Origin: an uncultured Bacteroidales bacterium
GTDB lineage: Bacteria > Bacteroidota > Bacteroidia > Bacteroidales > UBA932
Reading direction: 5' to 3'
Assembly (NCBI GenBank): GCA_900316045.1
Contig: ONBM01000044.1
Coordinates: 1-40,117, forward strand
Length of the DNA stretch: 40,117 nt
Position 1 is the first letter of the stretch, and the number at the start of each line of letters is the position of its first letter. This document shows positions 24,620 to 32,385 of this stretch, piece by piece. A model generated the notes under the pieces. The model was not told the origin of the DNA. It did not search any database and saw only the letters and a list, made by a program, of their open reading frames with translations. The translations under genes and the position numbers were made by a program.

Positions 24620-25417
24620 TTATTTAATCGTCTTCTCTTTCTTGCCGAGCAACTTGCGGACGAGGAGAGGCTCATTGGTAGTGATGCAGTCTACGCCGAT
24701 GTTGATCATCTTCTGGATGTCCTCTTCCTTGTTCACGGTCCAGCTGTTCACGCTCATGCCATGATTGCGAGCCTGCTTGATCCAGTCAGGATGTTTCTCG
24801 AACACCTTGAACTGATAGTCTACCCCATTGATTCCGAGAGGGTAGAGCTCGTCGGGACTCATGTCTTGCTCCAGATACTGCACGGTGAAGCCTGGGCAGA
24901 GGCCAGCCAGTCTCTTGCAGATGTTGAGGCTGAAAGAAATGAATATCACTCTGTCCGGCGAGTAAAGGTTGTGCCTCTTGAGCGCCTCCACGGCTTGATC
25001 CGTCATGTAATCCTCGTGAGCCTTGTCGCCTTGTTTCTTTAACTCCATGACTAGCACCGTCTTATCGCTCTTTTCTCCCTGCGTGAGATATTCATCAAGA
25101 GTTGGAACTTTCTCTCCGTTCTTAAGCCTGCTGCTCGCAAAGTCAGAATAATTGGCATCCCAGATCCTAACCCCGTCGATGTCCGGATCGTGATGGACCA
25201 GCAGCACGCAGTCGTTTGTCATATGAACATCGAATTCCGATCCCCATAATCCTTGCTCCTGAGCAGTCCTCAGAGACGCAATTGAATTCTCGGCATGTTT
25301 TGCCTCTTCGCATTTCCAGTATCCCCTGTGAGCGGTCACTGCGATTTTCTGCGTGGAGCATGATGCAGCCATTACCAATACAGTGGCTGCAGTTAAAATA
25401 GAAGTAAATTTAGACAT
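24620..25417 (-). CDS. glycerophosphodiester phosphodiesterase, lipoprotein
   Basis: This 265-residue GDPD-family TIM-barrel enzyme hydrolyses glycerophosphodiesters to glycerol-3-phosphate and an alcohol. The signal reads TAATVLVMAASC with lipid-modified Cys20. Family residues are His30-Arg31 in TAHRGYW, Glu61 and Asp63 in GSEFDVHMT, and the HH in LLVHHDPDIDG. MNSWTVN-type ending is seen as GMSVNSWTVNKEEDIQ. The frame opens 14 codons earlier, but the ATG at 25417 begins the signal peptide. It converges with umuC and diverges from pgi; the two promoters lie almost back to back. Confidence 0.87.
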   Translation of the reverse strand: MSKFTSILTAATVLVMAASCSTQKIAVTAHRGYWKCEEAKHAENSIASLRTAQEQGLWGSEFDVHMTNDCVLLVHHDPDIDGVRIWDANYSDFASSRLKNGEKVPTLDEYLTQGEKSDKTVLVMELKKQGDKAHEDYMTDQAVEALKRHNLYSPDRVIFISFSLNICKRLAGLCPGFTVQYLEQDMSPDELYPLGINGVDYQFKVFEKHPDWIKQARNHGMSVNSWTVNKEEDIQKMINIGVDCITTNEPLLVRKLLGKKEKTIK

Positions 25418-25446
25418 ATTCGATATGGATTTATTGTCAACACTTA

Positions 25447-25467
25447 CAAAGATAATCATTATATTTG
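25447..25467. promoter_or_regulatory. divergent -7 elements for the phosphodiesterase gene and pgi
   Basis: On the plus strand TATATTTG at 25460-25467 matches TAnnTTTG and would start pgi RNA near 25474. On the minus strand TATCTTTG (plus 25447-25454) matches it for the phosphodiesterase gene. The two elements are five bases apart, so polymerases could exclude each other. Neither has a good TTTG at -33. Confidence 0.5.
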
Positions 25468-25505
25468 CCTAAATGAAGCAGAAAATATTATAATTTCAAA
25501 ATAAA

Positions 25506-26840
25506 ATGGTTAGAGTTGATTTGAAAGGTTGCAGCTCCTTCGTAAACGCTGCGGATTATAAGGAATATGTTGGCAAGGCACTTGCTGCCTACGATGTGCT
25601 TGACAAAGAGAACGGACTTGGTAATGACTTCCTCGGGTGGAAACACCTGCCAAGCCAGACTCCGGAATCGTTGATTAAGGATTGCGAGGCTGTCCGCGAC
25701 GAGTGGAAAGCAAAAGGCGTGAATCTGGTGGTAGTGATAGGAATCGGAGGCTCTTACCTTGGCGCACGCTGCGCAATTGAGGCGCTGTCGCACAATTTCG
25801 CGAAACAACTGAGCGGCGCTAAGGAATATCCTGAAGTCGTTTTCGCAGGGAACAACCTTTCCGAGGAATATCTGGCCGATCTCATGGACCTGGTTGCCCA
25901 GAGGAATGTCGCTACCGTGGTCATCTCCAAGTCTGGCACCACTACCGAACCTGCCGTCGCTTTCAGAGTCGTCAAGGAATATATTGAAAAGAATTACGAG
26001 GATTCCGCAAGCAGGATTGTTGCCATAACCGATGCTCACAAGGGCGCCCTAAAGACCCTCGCCACTCAGGAAGGCTACAAGACATTCGTCGTTCCTGACA
26101 ATGTAGGTGGCCGTTACTCCGTGCTCACCCCTGTAGGAATCCTGCCAATAGTGCTGGCTGGTTTCGACATCCGCTCCATGCTTGCTGGCGCAGCTGAGAT
26201 GGAAAAGGCCCTCGCGGTGAAGAGCGAGACAAATCCTGCGGTTGAATATGCCGCGATGCGGAATCTGTTATATTCAAAATTAGGAAAGAAGATTGAAATC
26301 CTCGTTTCGTACAACCCTAAGTTCCAATATCTTGGAGAATGGTGGAAACAGCTTTACGGAGAGTCCGAAGGCAAGGACAAGAAAGGAATATTCCCTGCGT
26401 CGGTCAATTTCACTACCGACCTCCATTCAATGGGCCAGTTCATTCAGGATGGCGACAGGGTCATGTTCGAGACAGTCGTGAACATCGAGAAATCTAACAG
26501 AAGCGTCATCATCGGTTCTGATCCTCAGAACCTTGACCAGCTGAATTACCTCGCCGGACAGCACGTGGAGCATTGCAATGCCATGGCTCAGCTGGGAACG
26601 AAGCTGGCTCACATCGACGGCGGAGTGCCTCAGGTTGAGGTTTCAATAGAAGAGATCAATGAATATAACCTTGGCGGGCTGTTCTACTTCTTCGAATTCG
26701 CTTGCGGCGTGAGCGGCTACTTGCTAGGCGTAAATCCGTTCAACCAGCCTGGTGTTGAGGCTTACAAGAAGAATATGTTCGCTCTTCTTGAGAAGCCTGG
26801 CTACGAAGAGCAGACCAAGGCCATCAGAGAAAGGCTTTAA
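25506..26840 (+). CDS. pgi: glucose-6-phosphate isomerase
   Basis: This 444-residue cytosolic enzyme interconverts glucose-6-phosphate and fructose-6-phosphate. Family blocks are VVIGIGGSYLGARCAIEAL, VISKSGTTTEPAVAFR (sugar-phosphate SIS motif), DNVGGRYSVLTPVGILP and the ending GGLFYFFEFACGVSGYLLG, with the catalytic Glu/His region at GQHVEHCNAM. The length belongs to the short bacterial form (about 445) rather than the about 550-residue form. The next gene overlaps its stop codon by one base (TAATG), so it leads a sugar-phosphate operon. Confidence 0.96.
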   Translation: MVRVDLKGCSSFVNAADYKEYVGKALAAYDVLDKENGLGNDFLGWKHLPSQTPESLIKDCEAVRDEWKAKGVNLVVVIGIGGSYLGARCAIEALSHNFAKQLSGAKEYPEVVFAGNNLSEEYLADLMDLVAQRNVATVVISKSGTTTEPAVAFRVVKEYIEKNYEDSASRIVAITDAHKGALKTLATQEGYKTFVVPDNVGGRYSVLTPVGILPIVLAGFDIRSMLAGAAEMEKALAVKSETNPAVEYAAMRNLLYSKLGKKIEILVSYNPKFQYLGEWWKQLYGESEGKDKKGIFPASVNFTTDLHSMGQFIQDGDRVMFETVVNIEKSNRSVIIGSDPQNLDQLNYLAGQHVEHCNAMAQLGTKLAHIDGGVPQVEVSIEEINEYNLGGLFYFFEFACGVSGYLLGVNPFNQPGVEAYKKNMFALLEKPGYEEQTKAIRERL

Positions 26841-28012
26841 TGAAGTGCGAAGATCGCTTTAGGGAGACGTACAGGCAGGAGCCTGAGGGTCTCTCTTTTT
26901 GTCCTTACAGGGTGTGTCCCATCGGGGCGCACTCGGACCACCAACTGGGAAAAATTACCGGTTTCGCCATAGACAGAGGCATTCATATCGCCTATTCGCC
27001 CAAGCAGAACGGAGTCATAGAATTGGCCTCACTCCAGTTTCCCAAGCGCGCTCAATGGCATGTGCGAGCCGTGCCTGAGTCCAAGCAAGGCGACTGGGCA
27101 GATTATCTGCGCGGCGCTACGCTGGAACTCAGCTATCGTTATCCGCTCAGCGTTGGCCTGCGTGGGGTAATTGAGGGTACTCTGCCTATCGGAGGCCTGT
27201 CTTCTTCTGCCGCAGTGATAATATCCTTCATGCAGGCTCTCTGCAAGGTGAATAATATTCATTTGGATGATCATGACCTGATAATGATGGCAAAGTCGGC
27301 AGAGAACAAGTACGTGGGGGTGTCCTGCGGCAAACTGGATCAGAGCTGCGAGGTGCTATCGCGAAAAGGGCATCTGCTGTATCTGGACACCAAGGATGAT
27401 TCATATGAGCTGATTCCCGCTTCGCCAACGATGAAGCCATATAAGATTGCGATATTCTTCAGCGGCGTGGAGCGCAGCCTAGCTGGTAGCAAATTCAACA
27501 TGAGGGTGGACGAGTGCAGGAGCGCTGCCTATGCATTGAAGGCCTATTCGGGAATGGAATATGGAAAATTCGAGGACACATTCCTCAGGGACGTGCCAGT
27601 CGAGGTATTCTATGAATTTGGCGACCGCCTGCCAAGGAATTGGTGGAAGCGCGCTGAGCATTGGTACACTGAATATGACAGGGTTCAGCGGGGGGCTGAG
27701 GCTTGGAGGAGGGGAGACATCGAGGAATATGGCAGATTGTCGTTCGAGAGCGGACGTTCTTCTATCGAGAACTGGGAGACCGGCTCTCCGGAACTTAAAA
27801 AGATATATGAAATAATGACGCGCACGGATGGCATTTATGGCGGGCGTTTCAGCGGCGCCGGCTTCAAAGGCTGCTGCATGGCTCTGATTGATCCGGCATA
27901 TGAAGAGAGCATATTCAGGAAGATAGAAGATGAATATCTCGATGCTTTCCCTGCCCTACGTGGCCGCTACGGCGCCTACCTATGCCACTCCGCCGACGGC
28001 GTAAGAGTGTAA
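26840..28012 (+). CDS. GHMP sugar kinase, galacturonokinase-like
   Basis: This 390-residue GHMP kinase has a substrate signature PYRVCPIGAHSDHQLG (22-37), the ATP loop LPIGGLSSSAAV (115-126) and the C-terminal GRFSGAGFKGCCMALID. Usual galactokinases have GRxNLIGEHTDY at the first motif. From memory, the PYRxCPxGAHxDHQ form and the SGRSSIENWETGS-type block match plant galacturonokinase, which phosphorylates D-galacturonate at C1. I infer a uronic-acid or related sugar-1-kinase; plain galactokinase is the alternative. It overlaps pgi by one base and is followed three bases later by a sugar nucleotidyltransferase that could use its product. Confidence 0.75.
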   Translation: MKCEDRFRETYRQEPEGLSFCPYRVCPIGAHSDHQLGKITGFAIDRGIHIAYSPKQNGVIELASLQFPKRAQWHVRAVPESKQGDWADYLRGATLELSYRYPLSVGLRGVIEGTLPIGGLSSSAAVIISFMQALCKVNNIHLDDHDLIMMAKSAENKYVGVSCGKLDQSCEVLSRKGHLLYLDTKDDSYELIPASPTMKPYKIAIFFSGVERSLAGSKFNMRVDECRSAAYALKAYSGMEYGKFEDTFLRDVPVEVFYEFGDRLPRNWWKRAEHWYTEYDRVQRGAEAWRRGDIEEYGRLSFESGRSSIENWETGSPELKKIYEIMTRTDGIYGGRFSGAGFKGCCMALIDPAYEESIFRKIEDEYLDAFPALRGRYGAYLCHSADGVRV

Positions 28013-28015
28013 AAC

Positions 28016-28750
28016 ATGAAGTGCTTGATTTTGGCTGCTGGGTATGCGACAAGGCTGTACCCGCTCACGGAGAATTTCCCGAAACCGCTGCTCGATGTCG
28101 GCGGCAAGACAATTTTGGACTGGCTGATAGATGATGTTGCGGCATCAGGGAAGATTGATGAATATGCTGTTGTCACCAACCATAAATTTGCCGGACATTT
28201 TGAAACGTGGGCGTCAGGGCGTAGCGAGAAAATCACTGTCGTGGACGATGGCACCACGGCAAACGAGACCCGCCTAGGCGCGGTGCGAGATATTCAGTAT
28301 GCCTTGGAGAAGACGGGCTTCGACGACGACATCCTTATCATGGCAGGGGATAACTTGCTGGATTTCAGTCTCATTAAGTTCATTGAATATGCCATTGCGG
28401 CAGGGACTTCTTGCATCATGCGCTACTACGAGCCATCCGAGGCCAAGCTGCATAAATGCGGAGTCGTAGAGGTCGATAATCACGATTTGATATTGTCGAT
28501 GGAAGAAAAGCCAGCAGTGCCGCGCTCCCACTGGTGCTGTCCTCCGTTCTATTTCTATCGCAGGCAGGATGTCGCACGTATTCCCGAAGGCATGGCCGCA
28601 GGCTGCGGAGTCGATGCGCCAGGCAGTTTCGTTGCCTGGCTCTCCACCAAAGTCCCAATCCGTGCCATGGAAATGCCAGGACACCGCTACGACATCGGCA
28701 CCCTCGATTCCTACAAAGCCGCCCAAGCTACCTATCAAGGTATTCACTAG
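28016..28750 (+). CDS. sugar-1-phosphate nucleotidyltransferase
   Basis: This 244-residue protein has a GT-A-like nucleotidyltransferase fold. The nucleotide-binding start is AAGYATRLYPLTENFPKPLL, with the catalytic Arg and Lys. DDDILIMAGDNLLD supplies the metal-binding Asp, and SMEEKPAVPRSHWCC the EKP motif. GHRYDIGTLDSYKAA is the C-terminal block. Such enzymes join a sugar-1-phosphate to UTP, dTTP or GTP. Placed directly after a GHMP kinase, it probably activates that kinase's product. The nucleotide and sugar cannot be told from sequence alone. Confidence 0.83.
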   Translation: MKCLILAAGYATRLYPLTENFPKPLLDVGGKTILDWLIDDVAASGKIDEYAVVTNHKFAGHFETWASGRSEKITVVDDGTTANETRLGAVRDIQYALEKTGFDDDILIMAGDNLLDFSLIKFIEYAIAAGTSCIMRYYEPSEAKLHKCGVVEVDNHDLILSMEEKPAVPRSHWCCPPFYFYRRQDVARIPEGMAAGCGVDAPGSFVAWLSTKVPIRAMEMPGHRYDIGTLDSYKAAQATYQGIH

Positions 28751-28912
28751 CCCTGTTCGTCAGGCAACCCCGCTGTTGTTCCAACTAGCAGCCCACGGCG
28801 CCTTGCTGTGCGCGACCAGGCGTGGGCGGAGGCCCTCTGCGAGTCCACCAGGCAGCCGCACCCGCCTACCTAACGCCGTAAGAGACCGCCCCGTCAGCCC
28901 TACCACTCACCA
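28751..28912. other. GC-rich non-coding island
   Basis: About 160 bases between the nucleotidyltransferase and the REP-like units are clearly richer in G+C than the surroundings. No gene is supported. A hairpin with CGCCT/AGGCG extended by CCCA/TGGG lies near 28791-28830. It could be a structured RNA, a decayed tail or a repeat. Confidence 0.35.
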
Positions 28913-28913
28913 C

Positions 28914-29053
28914 GTAAGCAAGTCGTCTTTGTAAGTGTTTGATATTCAAGGCTTCCAAATGGATTTTGCTTACGCCTCCCAAAAATTGAGGTCGTGAGCA
29001 AGCGCCCTTGTAAGTTATTGAATATTAATGCCTGTCTTGCCTACCTTGCTTAC
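28914..29053. repeat. REP-like pair, units 1 and 2
   Basis: Two 60-base units (28914-28973 and 28994-29053) start GTRAGCAAG and end TTGCTTAC, so each is bounded by inverted termini. A 20-base linker, GCCTCCCAAAAATTGAGGTC, separates them. The linker and flanking ends form a long hairpin, TTGCTTACGCCTC against GAGG-T-CGTGAGCAA. Unit 2 includes the stop codon and last residues of the RAYT gene. The arrangement resembles the BIMEs of enterobacteria. Confidence 0.85.
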
Positions 29054-29942
29054 GCTCAACATTGATGCTGGCAAAGCCACCATACCGGTAAACAACATTT
29101 CGGTCAAGCAGGGTCAAACGACAGATTTGTTTTGCACTAGATCCGAATCTATTCCGCAGCATAGGCACGGATCTACACTTATCATTATATCTCATATCTT
29201 CAAATCCCGAAACTCCAAGGCCGGCAAAATATTCATGTAAAGAATCGAGTATCTCGTTATCGCTGTATGTCACATTTTCAGGCTCTCCTTCCATTGCAGC
29301 TGCATTTTGCTCAGTCTTCCAATCCTTTAACAGCCAATATAATTCAGTAGCCTTGCCGAAAGCATTCTCAACTGACGGTATGTCCACGTATGATTCAGGT
29401 AAAATGATTCCGTCGCATATCTTGTAATGCGAGGGGAGCGCCTTCCTGGTTAGAAGTGTCTGCCTGATCTGCGTGGAATTGAGCTGACCTACTGTCATTG
29501 CAGGTCTTGTGAGTATGCGACGATTGAAATAAAGATATGTGGTATTCCAATAATAGGTGTACGGATCACAAATTCTTGCTGCCTGTGGGTTTCGTAAGAT
29601 ATAGGCAACTTCAGTCTTGAACATTTCCGGGCCGGTTACCTTCACGAGTGTCGGTTTCAGTTCCTGAAATGGGGAAGAACGGCGTAAGGTGTTAACTAAA
29701 TGCTTACCAACCCGTGATTTCCATTCATTGTAAAATCTTATGACCTGATTCCTGGTGCCAAATAGGAGAAAATGCGCATGGTTACTCATCAAAGTGAAGC
29801 AGTATATGACAACTCCTGTGCTCAATTGTGCTATCGGAATGCTATTCATTCCGAATTTGTAATCGTCAAAAGTCTTGAAAATCAAGTTGTTCATCAGCTC
29901 TCCCGAACAAAGGTGCCAGCATGATTTCTGAATGTCATCCAT
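29025..29942 (-). CDS. REP-associated tyrosine transposase (RAYT, TnpA-REP family)
   Basis: This 305-residue Y1 HUH endonuclease relative has its HUH motif in FTLMSNHAHFLLFG (His55, His57). The likely catalytic tyrosine is Tyr114 in EVAYILRNPQAARI. Both match RAYT proteins, the domesticated IS200/IS605 relatives that act on REP hairpins. A long C-terminal region of about 150 residues follows, as in Bacteroidota members, and ends QGRQDRH inside a REP-like unit. Paired units lie on both sides. A promoter-like ATTG-N20-TAGATTTG lies upstream. No terminal inverted repeats of a mobile IS are seen, so the gene probably resides stably. Confidence 0.85.
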   Translation of the reverse strand: MDDIQKSCWHLCSGELMNNLIFKTFDDYKFGMNSIPIAQLSTGVVIYCFTLMSNHAHFLLFGTRNQVIRFYNEWKSRVGKHLVNTLRRSSPFQELKPTLVKVTGPEMFKTEVAYILRNPQAARICDPYTYYWNTTYLYFNRRILTRPAMTVGQLNSTQIRQTLLTRKALPSHYKICDGIILPESYVDIPSVENAFGKATELYWLLKDWKTEQNAAAMEGEPENVTYSDNEILDSLHEYFAGLGVSGFEDMRYNDKCRSVPMLRNRFGSSAKQICRLTLLDRNVVYRYGGFASINVERKQGRQDRH

Positions 29943-29985
29943 ATAGTTTGAAGTTTAGACCTATGTATTGCCCCATAGACGATTG

Positions 29986-30017
29986 CAAATCTATCTAAAT
30001 TTCTGATTATATGCAAT
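29986..30017 (-). promoter_or_regulatory. RAYT promoter
   Basis: On the minus strand ATTG (plus 30014-30017), 20 bases and TAGATTTG (plus 29986-29993) fit the Bacteroidota promoter. Transcription would begin near 29979, about 37 bases before the ATG. Confidence 0.55.
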
Positions 30018-30028
30018 GCGCTAAGGAT

Positions 30029-30169
30029 GTAAGCAAGCCCTATTCGTAAATATATGATACTGAGGAGCTACCAAAAACCTCTTGCTTACGCCTCCCAAAA
30101 ATTGAGGCCGTGAGCAAACGCCCTTGTAAGTTATTGAATATTAATGCCTGTCTTGCCTACCTTGCTCAC
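30029..30169. repeat. REP-like pair, units 3 and 4
   Basis: Units at 30029-30089 (61 bases) and 30110-30169 (60 bases) have the same GTRAGCAAR start and TTGCTYAC end, and the same 20-base linker with one change. The 90 bases from 30082 to 30171 differ from 28966-29055 at only three positions. Units 1 and 3 share only their ends and scattered positions. Unit 4 covers the 3' end of sdaA. Confidence 0.85.
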
Positions 30170-31400
30170 GCCATCGGGAGAGGGCACTCTCCGTTGTGTC
30201 TTTGAAGTCTTTGGCCAGGCCGCCGGCGCTGGTCTCCTTGTACAGAGAAGGAAGGTCTTTGCCTGTCTGCTTCATCACTTCCACGACGTGGTCGAACGAC
30301 ACGCGGTGACGGCCGTCGGAAAAAGCAGCGTAAAGGTTAGCATCCAGCGCCCTGGTCGCAGCAAAGGCATTTCGCTCGATGCAAGGAATCTGTACCAGCC
30401 CGCAAATCGGGTCGCAGGTCATGCCTAAATGGTGCTCCAAAGCCATCTCGGCAGCATATTCAATCTGAGCAGGAGTTCCGCCGAAAAGCTGGCAGGCAGC
30501 TGCTGCAGTCATCGCGCAGGCTACCCCGACTTCTCCCTGACAACCCACTTCAGCACCTGAAATAGAAGCGTTCTGCTTCACCACGTTGCCGACTATTCCG
30601 CCCGTCGCTATGGCATGCAGAACCTTTATGTCACTGAAATTATGTCCTTTAGCCAGGTGGTAAAGCACCCCTGGCATCACTCCGCTGGATCCGCAGGTCG
30701 GCGCAGTGACTATCGTCCCGCCAGAAGCGTTTTCCTCGCTTACTGCTAGGGCATAGGCATATACCAGTCCTCTGGTCTGAAGCGTCTGCTTGTAGCCTGT
30801 GGCTTTAATGTAATATGTCGCTGCCTTACGAGCCAAGTTCAAAGGTCCTGGGAGCCGCCCCTCGTGGTTTATCCCATTCTCCACGGACTGCTTCATCGCA
30901 ATCCAAATCTCCTCCAGATAGTCCCAAATCTCCGAACCCTCGCACAAGTCGACATATTCCCAATAATTCCTGCCATTGTCGTCGCACCAGTTCATTATCT
31001 GGGAGAGGCTGTTCATATCGTAAACTTCTTTCGTAGAGAAACGGTCAGGCTCTTTTCCTTCCGAGAGCGCGCCACCGCCTATGCTGTAGACGGTCCAGTC
31101 ATCGAGCGTGTGTCCCTCCCGGTTGAAAGCTTTGAATTCCATGCCGTTAGGGTGATATGGCAGGAATATGCCAGCCTTCCAGACTATTTCCACTGGAGCC
31201 GTTGGTTCCAGCACCTCTTTAATGGCAATGTCGGTCATGTGGCCCCTACCGGTCGCCGCCAAGCTGCCATAGAGGGTCACCTCGAACTTCGCTGCATCCC
31301 TGTGCCTTTCGAGAAAATCTTTCGCCGCCCTCTGCGGCCCCATGGTATGGCTGCTCGACGGCCCCTTGCCAATCCGAAAAAGTTCCTTGAGAGATTTCAT
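30141..31400 (-). CDS. sdaA: L-serine ammonia-lyase (single-chain, iron-sulfur type)
   Basis: This 419-residue enzyme deaminates L-serine to pyruvate and ammonia using a 4Fe-4S cluster. The beta domain starts FRIGKGPSSSHTMGPQRAA. Alpha-domain cluster and active-site blocks are VTAPTCGSSGVMPGV, AEVGCQGEVGVACAMTAAAA and GMTCDPICGLVQIPCIERN, holding the conserved cysteines. The C-terminus runs past the usual YKETSAGGLAKDF ending for about 20 residues. Its last 11 residues (WREQGRQDRH and before) are encoded by REP-like unit 4, so the original stop was probably lost. It lies ten bases after the flavin-reductase-like gene. Confidence 0.92.
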   Translation of the reverse strand: MKSLKELFRIGKGPSSSHTMGPQRAAKDFLERHRDAAKFEVTLYGSLAATGRGHMTDIAIKEVLEPTAPVEIVWKAGIFLPYHPNGMEFKAFNREGHTLDDWTVYSIGGGALSEGKEPDRFSTKEVYDMNSLSQIMNWCDDNGRNYWEYVDLCEGSEIWDYLEEIWIAMKQSVENGINHEGRLPGPLNLARKAATYYIKATGYKQTLQTRGLVYAYALAVSEENASGGTIVTAPTCGSSGVMPGVLYHLAKGHNFSDIKVLHAIATGGIVGNVVKQNASISGAEVGCQGEVGVACAMTAAAACQLFGGTPAQIEYAAEMALEHHLGMTCDPICGLVQIPCIERNAFAATRALDANLYAAFSDGRHRVSFDHVVEVMKQTGKDLPSLYKETSAGGLAKDFKDTTESALSRWREQGRQDRH

Positions 31401-31410
31401 GCGACAACTG

Positions 31411-32043
31411 TCATTTTCTTGCCCAAACTCGTTCGATCTGGCCGATGTACATCGTGTGGAGTTTCATCCTGCTCTCATCGCCATACATGCTGCGGACAGA
31501 TTCCGGCAGCTTCTCTTTCTCAAATGTATGGGAATATATTTTCTTGCATTCAATCGTCATCACTGCCTCCTTGAATGATGGGTTGCCTTCATTGGTAAAC
31601 TCTGGCGTGAGCCCCGCATCCTTGAGCTTGTCGCCATCGCGGCCAGAATGGCTCCCGATGTAGAGCAGGGCTTTCCGTTTGTCATTTGGAAAAAGTGAGA
31701 CCGTGAAATGGTCGTATTTCTCCATGAATCCGTGAGTATAACGGCTTCCTGACACGTAGACGGTCACGACAGGCATCTCCCACAGCTGGCCCAGGCCGCC
31801 CCATGAGATGGTCATGGCATTCATCTTTTCCTCATTGCCTGCAGCAAGGACCATCCAGTCCTTGGCGAATAATTCCACCGCATTCCCAGGGATGTCTCCG
31901 GCCTTTATCTCCTGCCATTGACCGTCCGCCTTGAGCGAGCCTGCATCGCAGTTGCCTGCGCTAGCCCTGTACTGTCCGGCACAAGCGGATAATAGAATAC
32001 TCATAAATATTGTAACTATTTGCTTTAATCGATGTTCGTTCAT
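31411..32043 (-). CDS. flavin-reductase-like lipoprotein
   Basis: This 210-residue protein has a signal with lipobox LSAC (IFMSILLSACAGQ). Its domain resembles flavin reductases and FMN-binding split-barrel proteins: WMVLAAGNEEKMNAMTISWG corresponds to the FMN-binding start, and VTVYVSGSRYTHGFMEKYDHFTVS follows. Cytosolic relatives in Bacteroidota are about 170 residues and lack a lipid anchor; here about 40 N-terminal residues have been added. It probably binds FMN outside the inner membrane; partner unknown. sdaA follows ten bases downstream and is likely co-transcribed. Confidence 0.75.
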   Translation of the reverse strand: MNEHRLKQIVTIFMSILLSACAGQYRASAGNCDAGSLKADGQWQEIKAGDIPGNAVELFAKDWMVLAAGNEEKMNAMTISWGGLGQLWEMPVVTVYVSGSRYTHGFMEKYDHFTVSLFPNDKRKALLYIGSHSGRDGDKLKDAGLTPEFTNEGNPSFKEAVMTIECKKIYSHTFEKEKLPESVRSMYGDESRMKLHTMYIGQIERVWARK

Positions 32044-32069
32044 TAGCCATTATTCTCGGTAACAAATGA

Positions 32070-32077
32070 CAAATATA
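32070..32077 (-). promoter_or_regulatory. -7 element for the flavin reductase - sdaA unit
   Basis: On the minus strand TATATTTG matches TAnnTTTG, 27 bases before the start codon. No TTTG is present at a suitable -33 position. Confidence 0.45.
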
Positions 32078-32100
32078 GTGAAACTTATCCGAAATGACTT

Positions 32101-32385
32101 TACCAAGCGTGAAGAAACAGGCGGGGATATTTATTCAAGATCAGGTGAAGCTCTGTGCAAGTCACAATATTCAAATATCAACTAGCTGTGGATTGAAATA
32201 ATATTGCTATATTTAGAAAAAATAACCACAAGTAGCACTTAACTGGCGAAAAAATATGTTTGTGCCGTGTTCTGGTACAAAACTAAATTATTTTTGCTGG
32301 TGGAATAGAAATAAAATCACATTTCATAAGTTGAACTGAGTTTTACCAAATACGAAGGCAAAATAAGTAATCAAAATATTTTTGT
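32101..32385 (+). promoter_or_regulatory. A+T-rich intergenic region upstream of the cas operon
   Basis: About 285 bases lie before cas6. Two TAnnTTTG matches are possible start sites: TATGTTTG at 32255-32262 and TATTTTTG at 32289-32296. Neither has TTTG at the right distance. No direct repeats of CRISPR type are visible. The string GTGGATTGAAATA near 32188 faintly resembles the end of I-B repeats but occurs once. Confidence 0.35.

Noticed and set aside
28569..28934. 121-codon plus-strand frame overlapping the nucleotidyltransferase end
   Set aside because: Composition is Pro/Arg/Ser-rich as expected from a GC-rich shadow frame, and the overlapping gene is well supported.
29025..30171. RAYT plus flanking units as a mobile composite element
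   Set aside because: No outer inverted ends or target duplication were found around the whole block; paired REP units around a resident RAYT explain it better.
32160..32200. Possible degenerate CRISPR repeat ending near GGATTGAAAT
   Set aside because: It occurs once, has no spacer-repeat periodicity and only weakly recalls I-B repeats.
32377..32384. TATTTTTG directly before cas6 as a promoter -7 element
   Set aside because: Transcription would start inside the cas6 start codon region, so it cannot serve the annotated gene.
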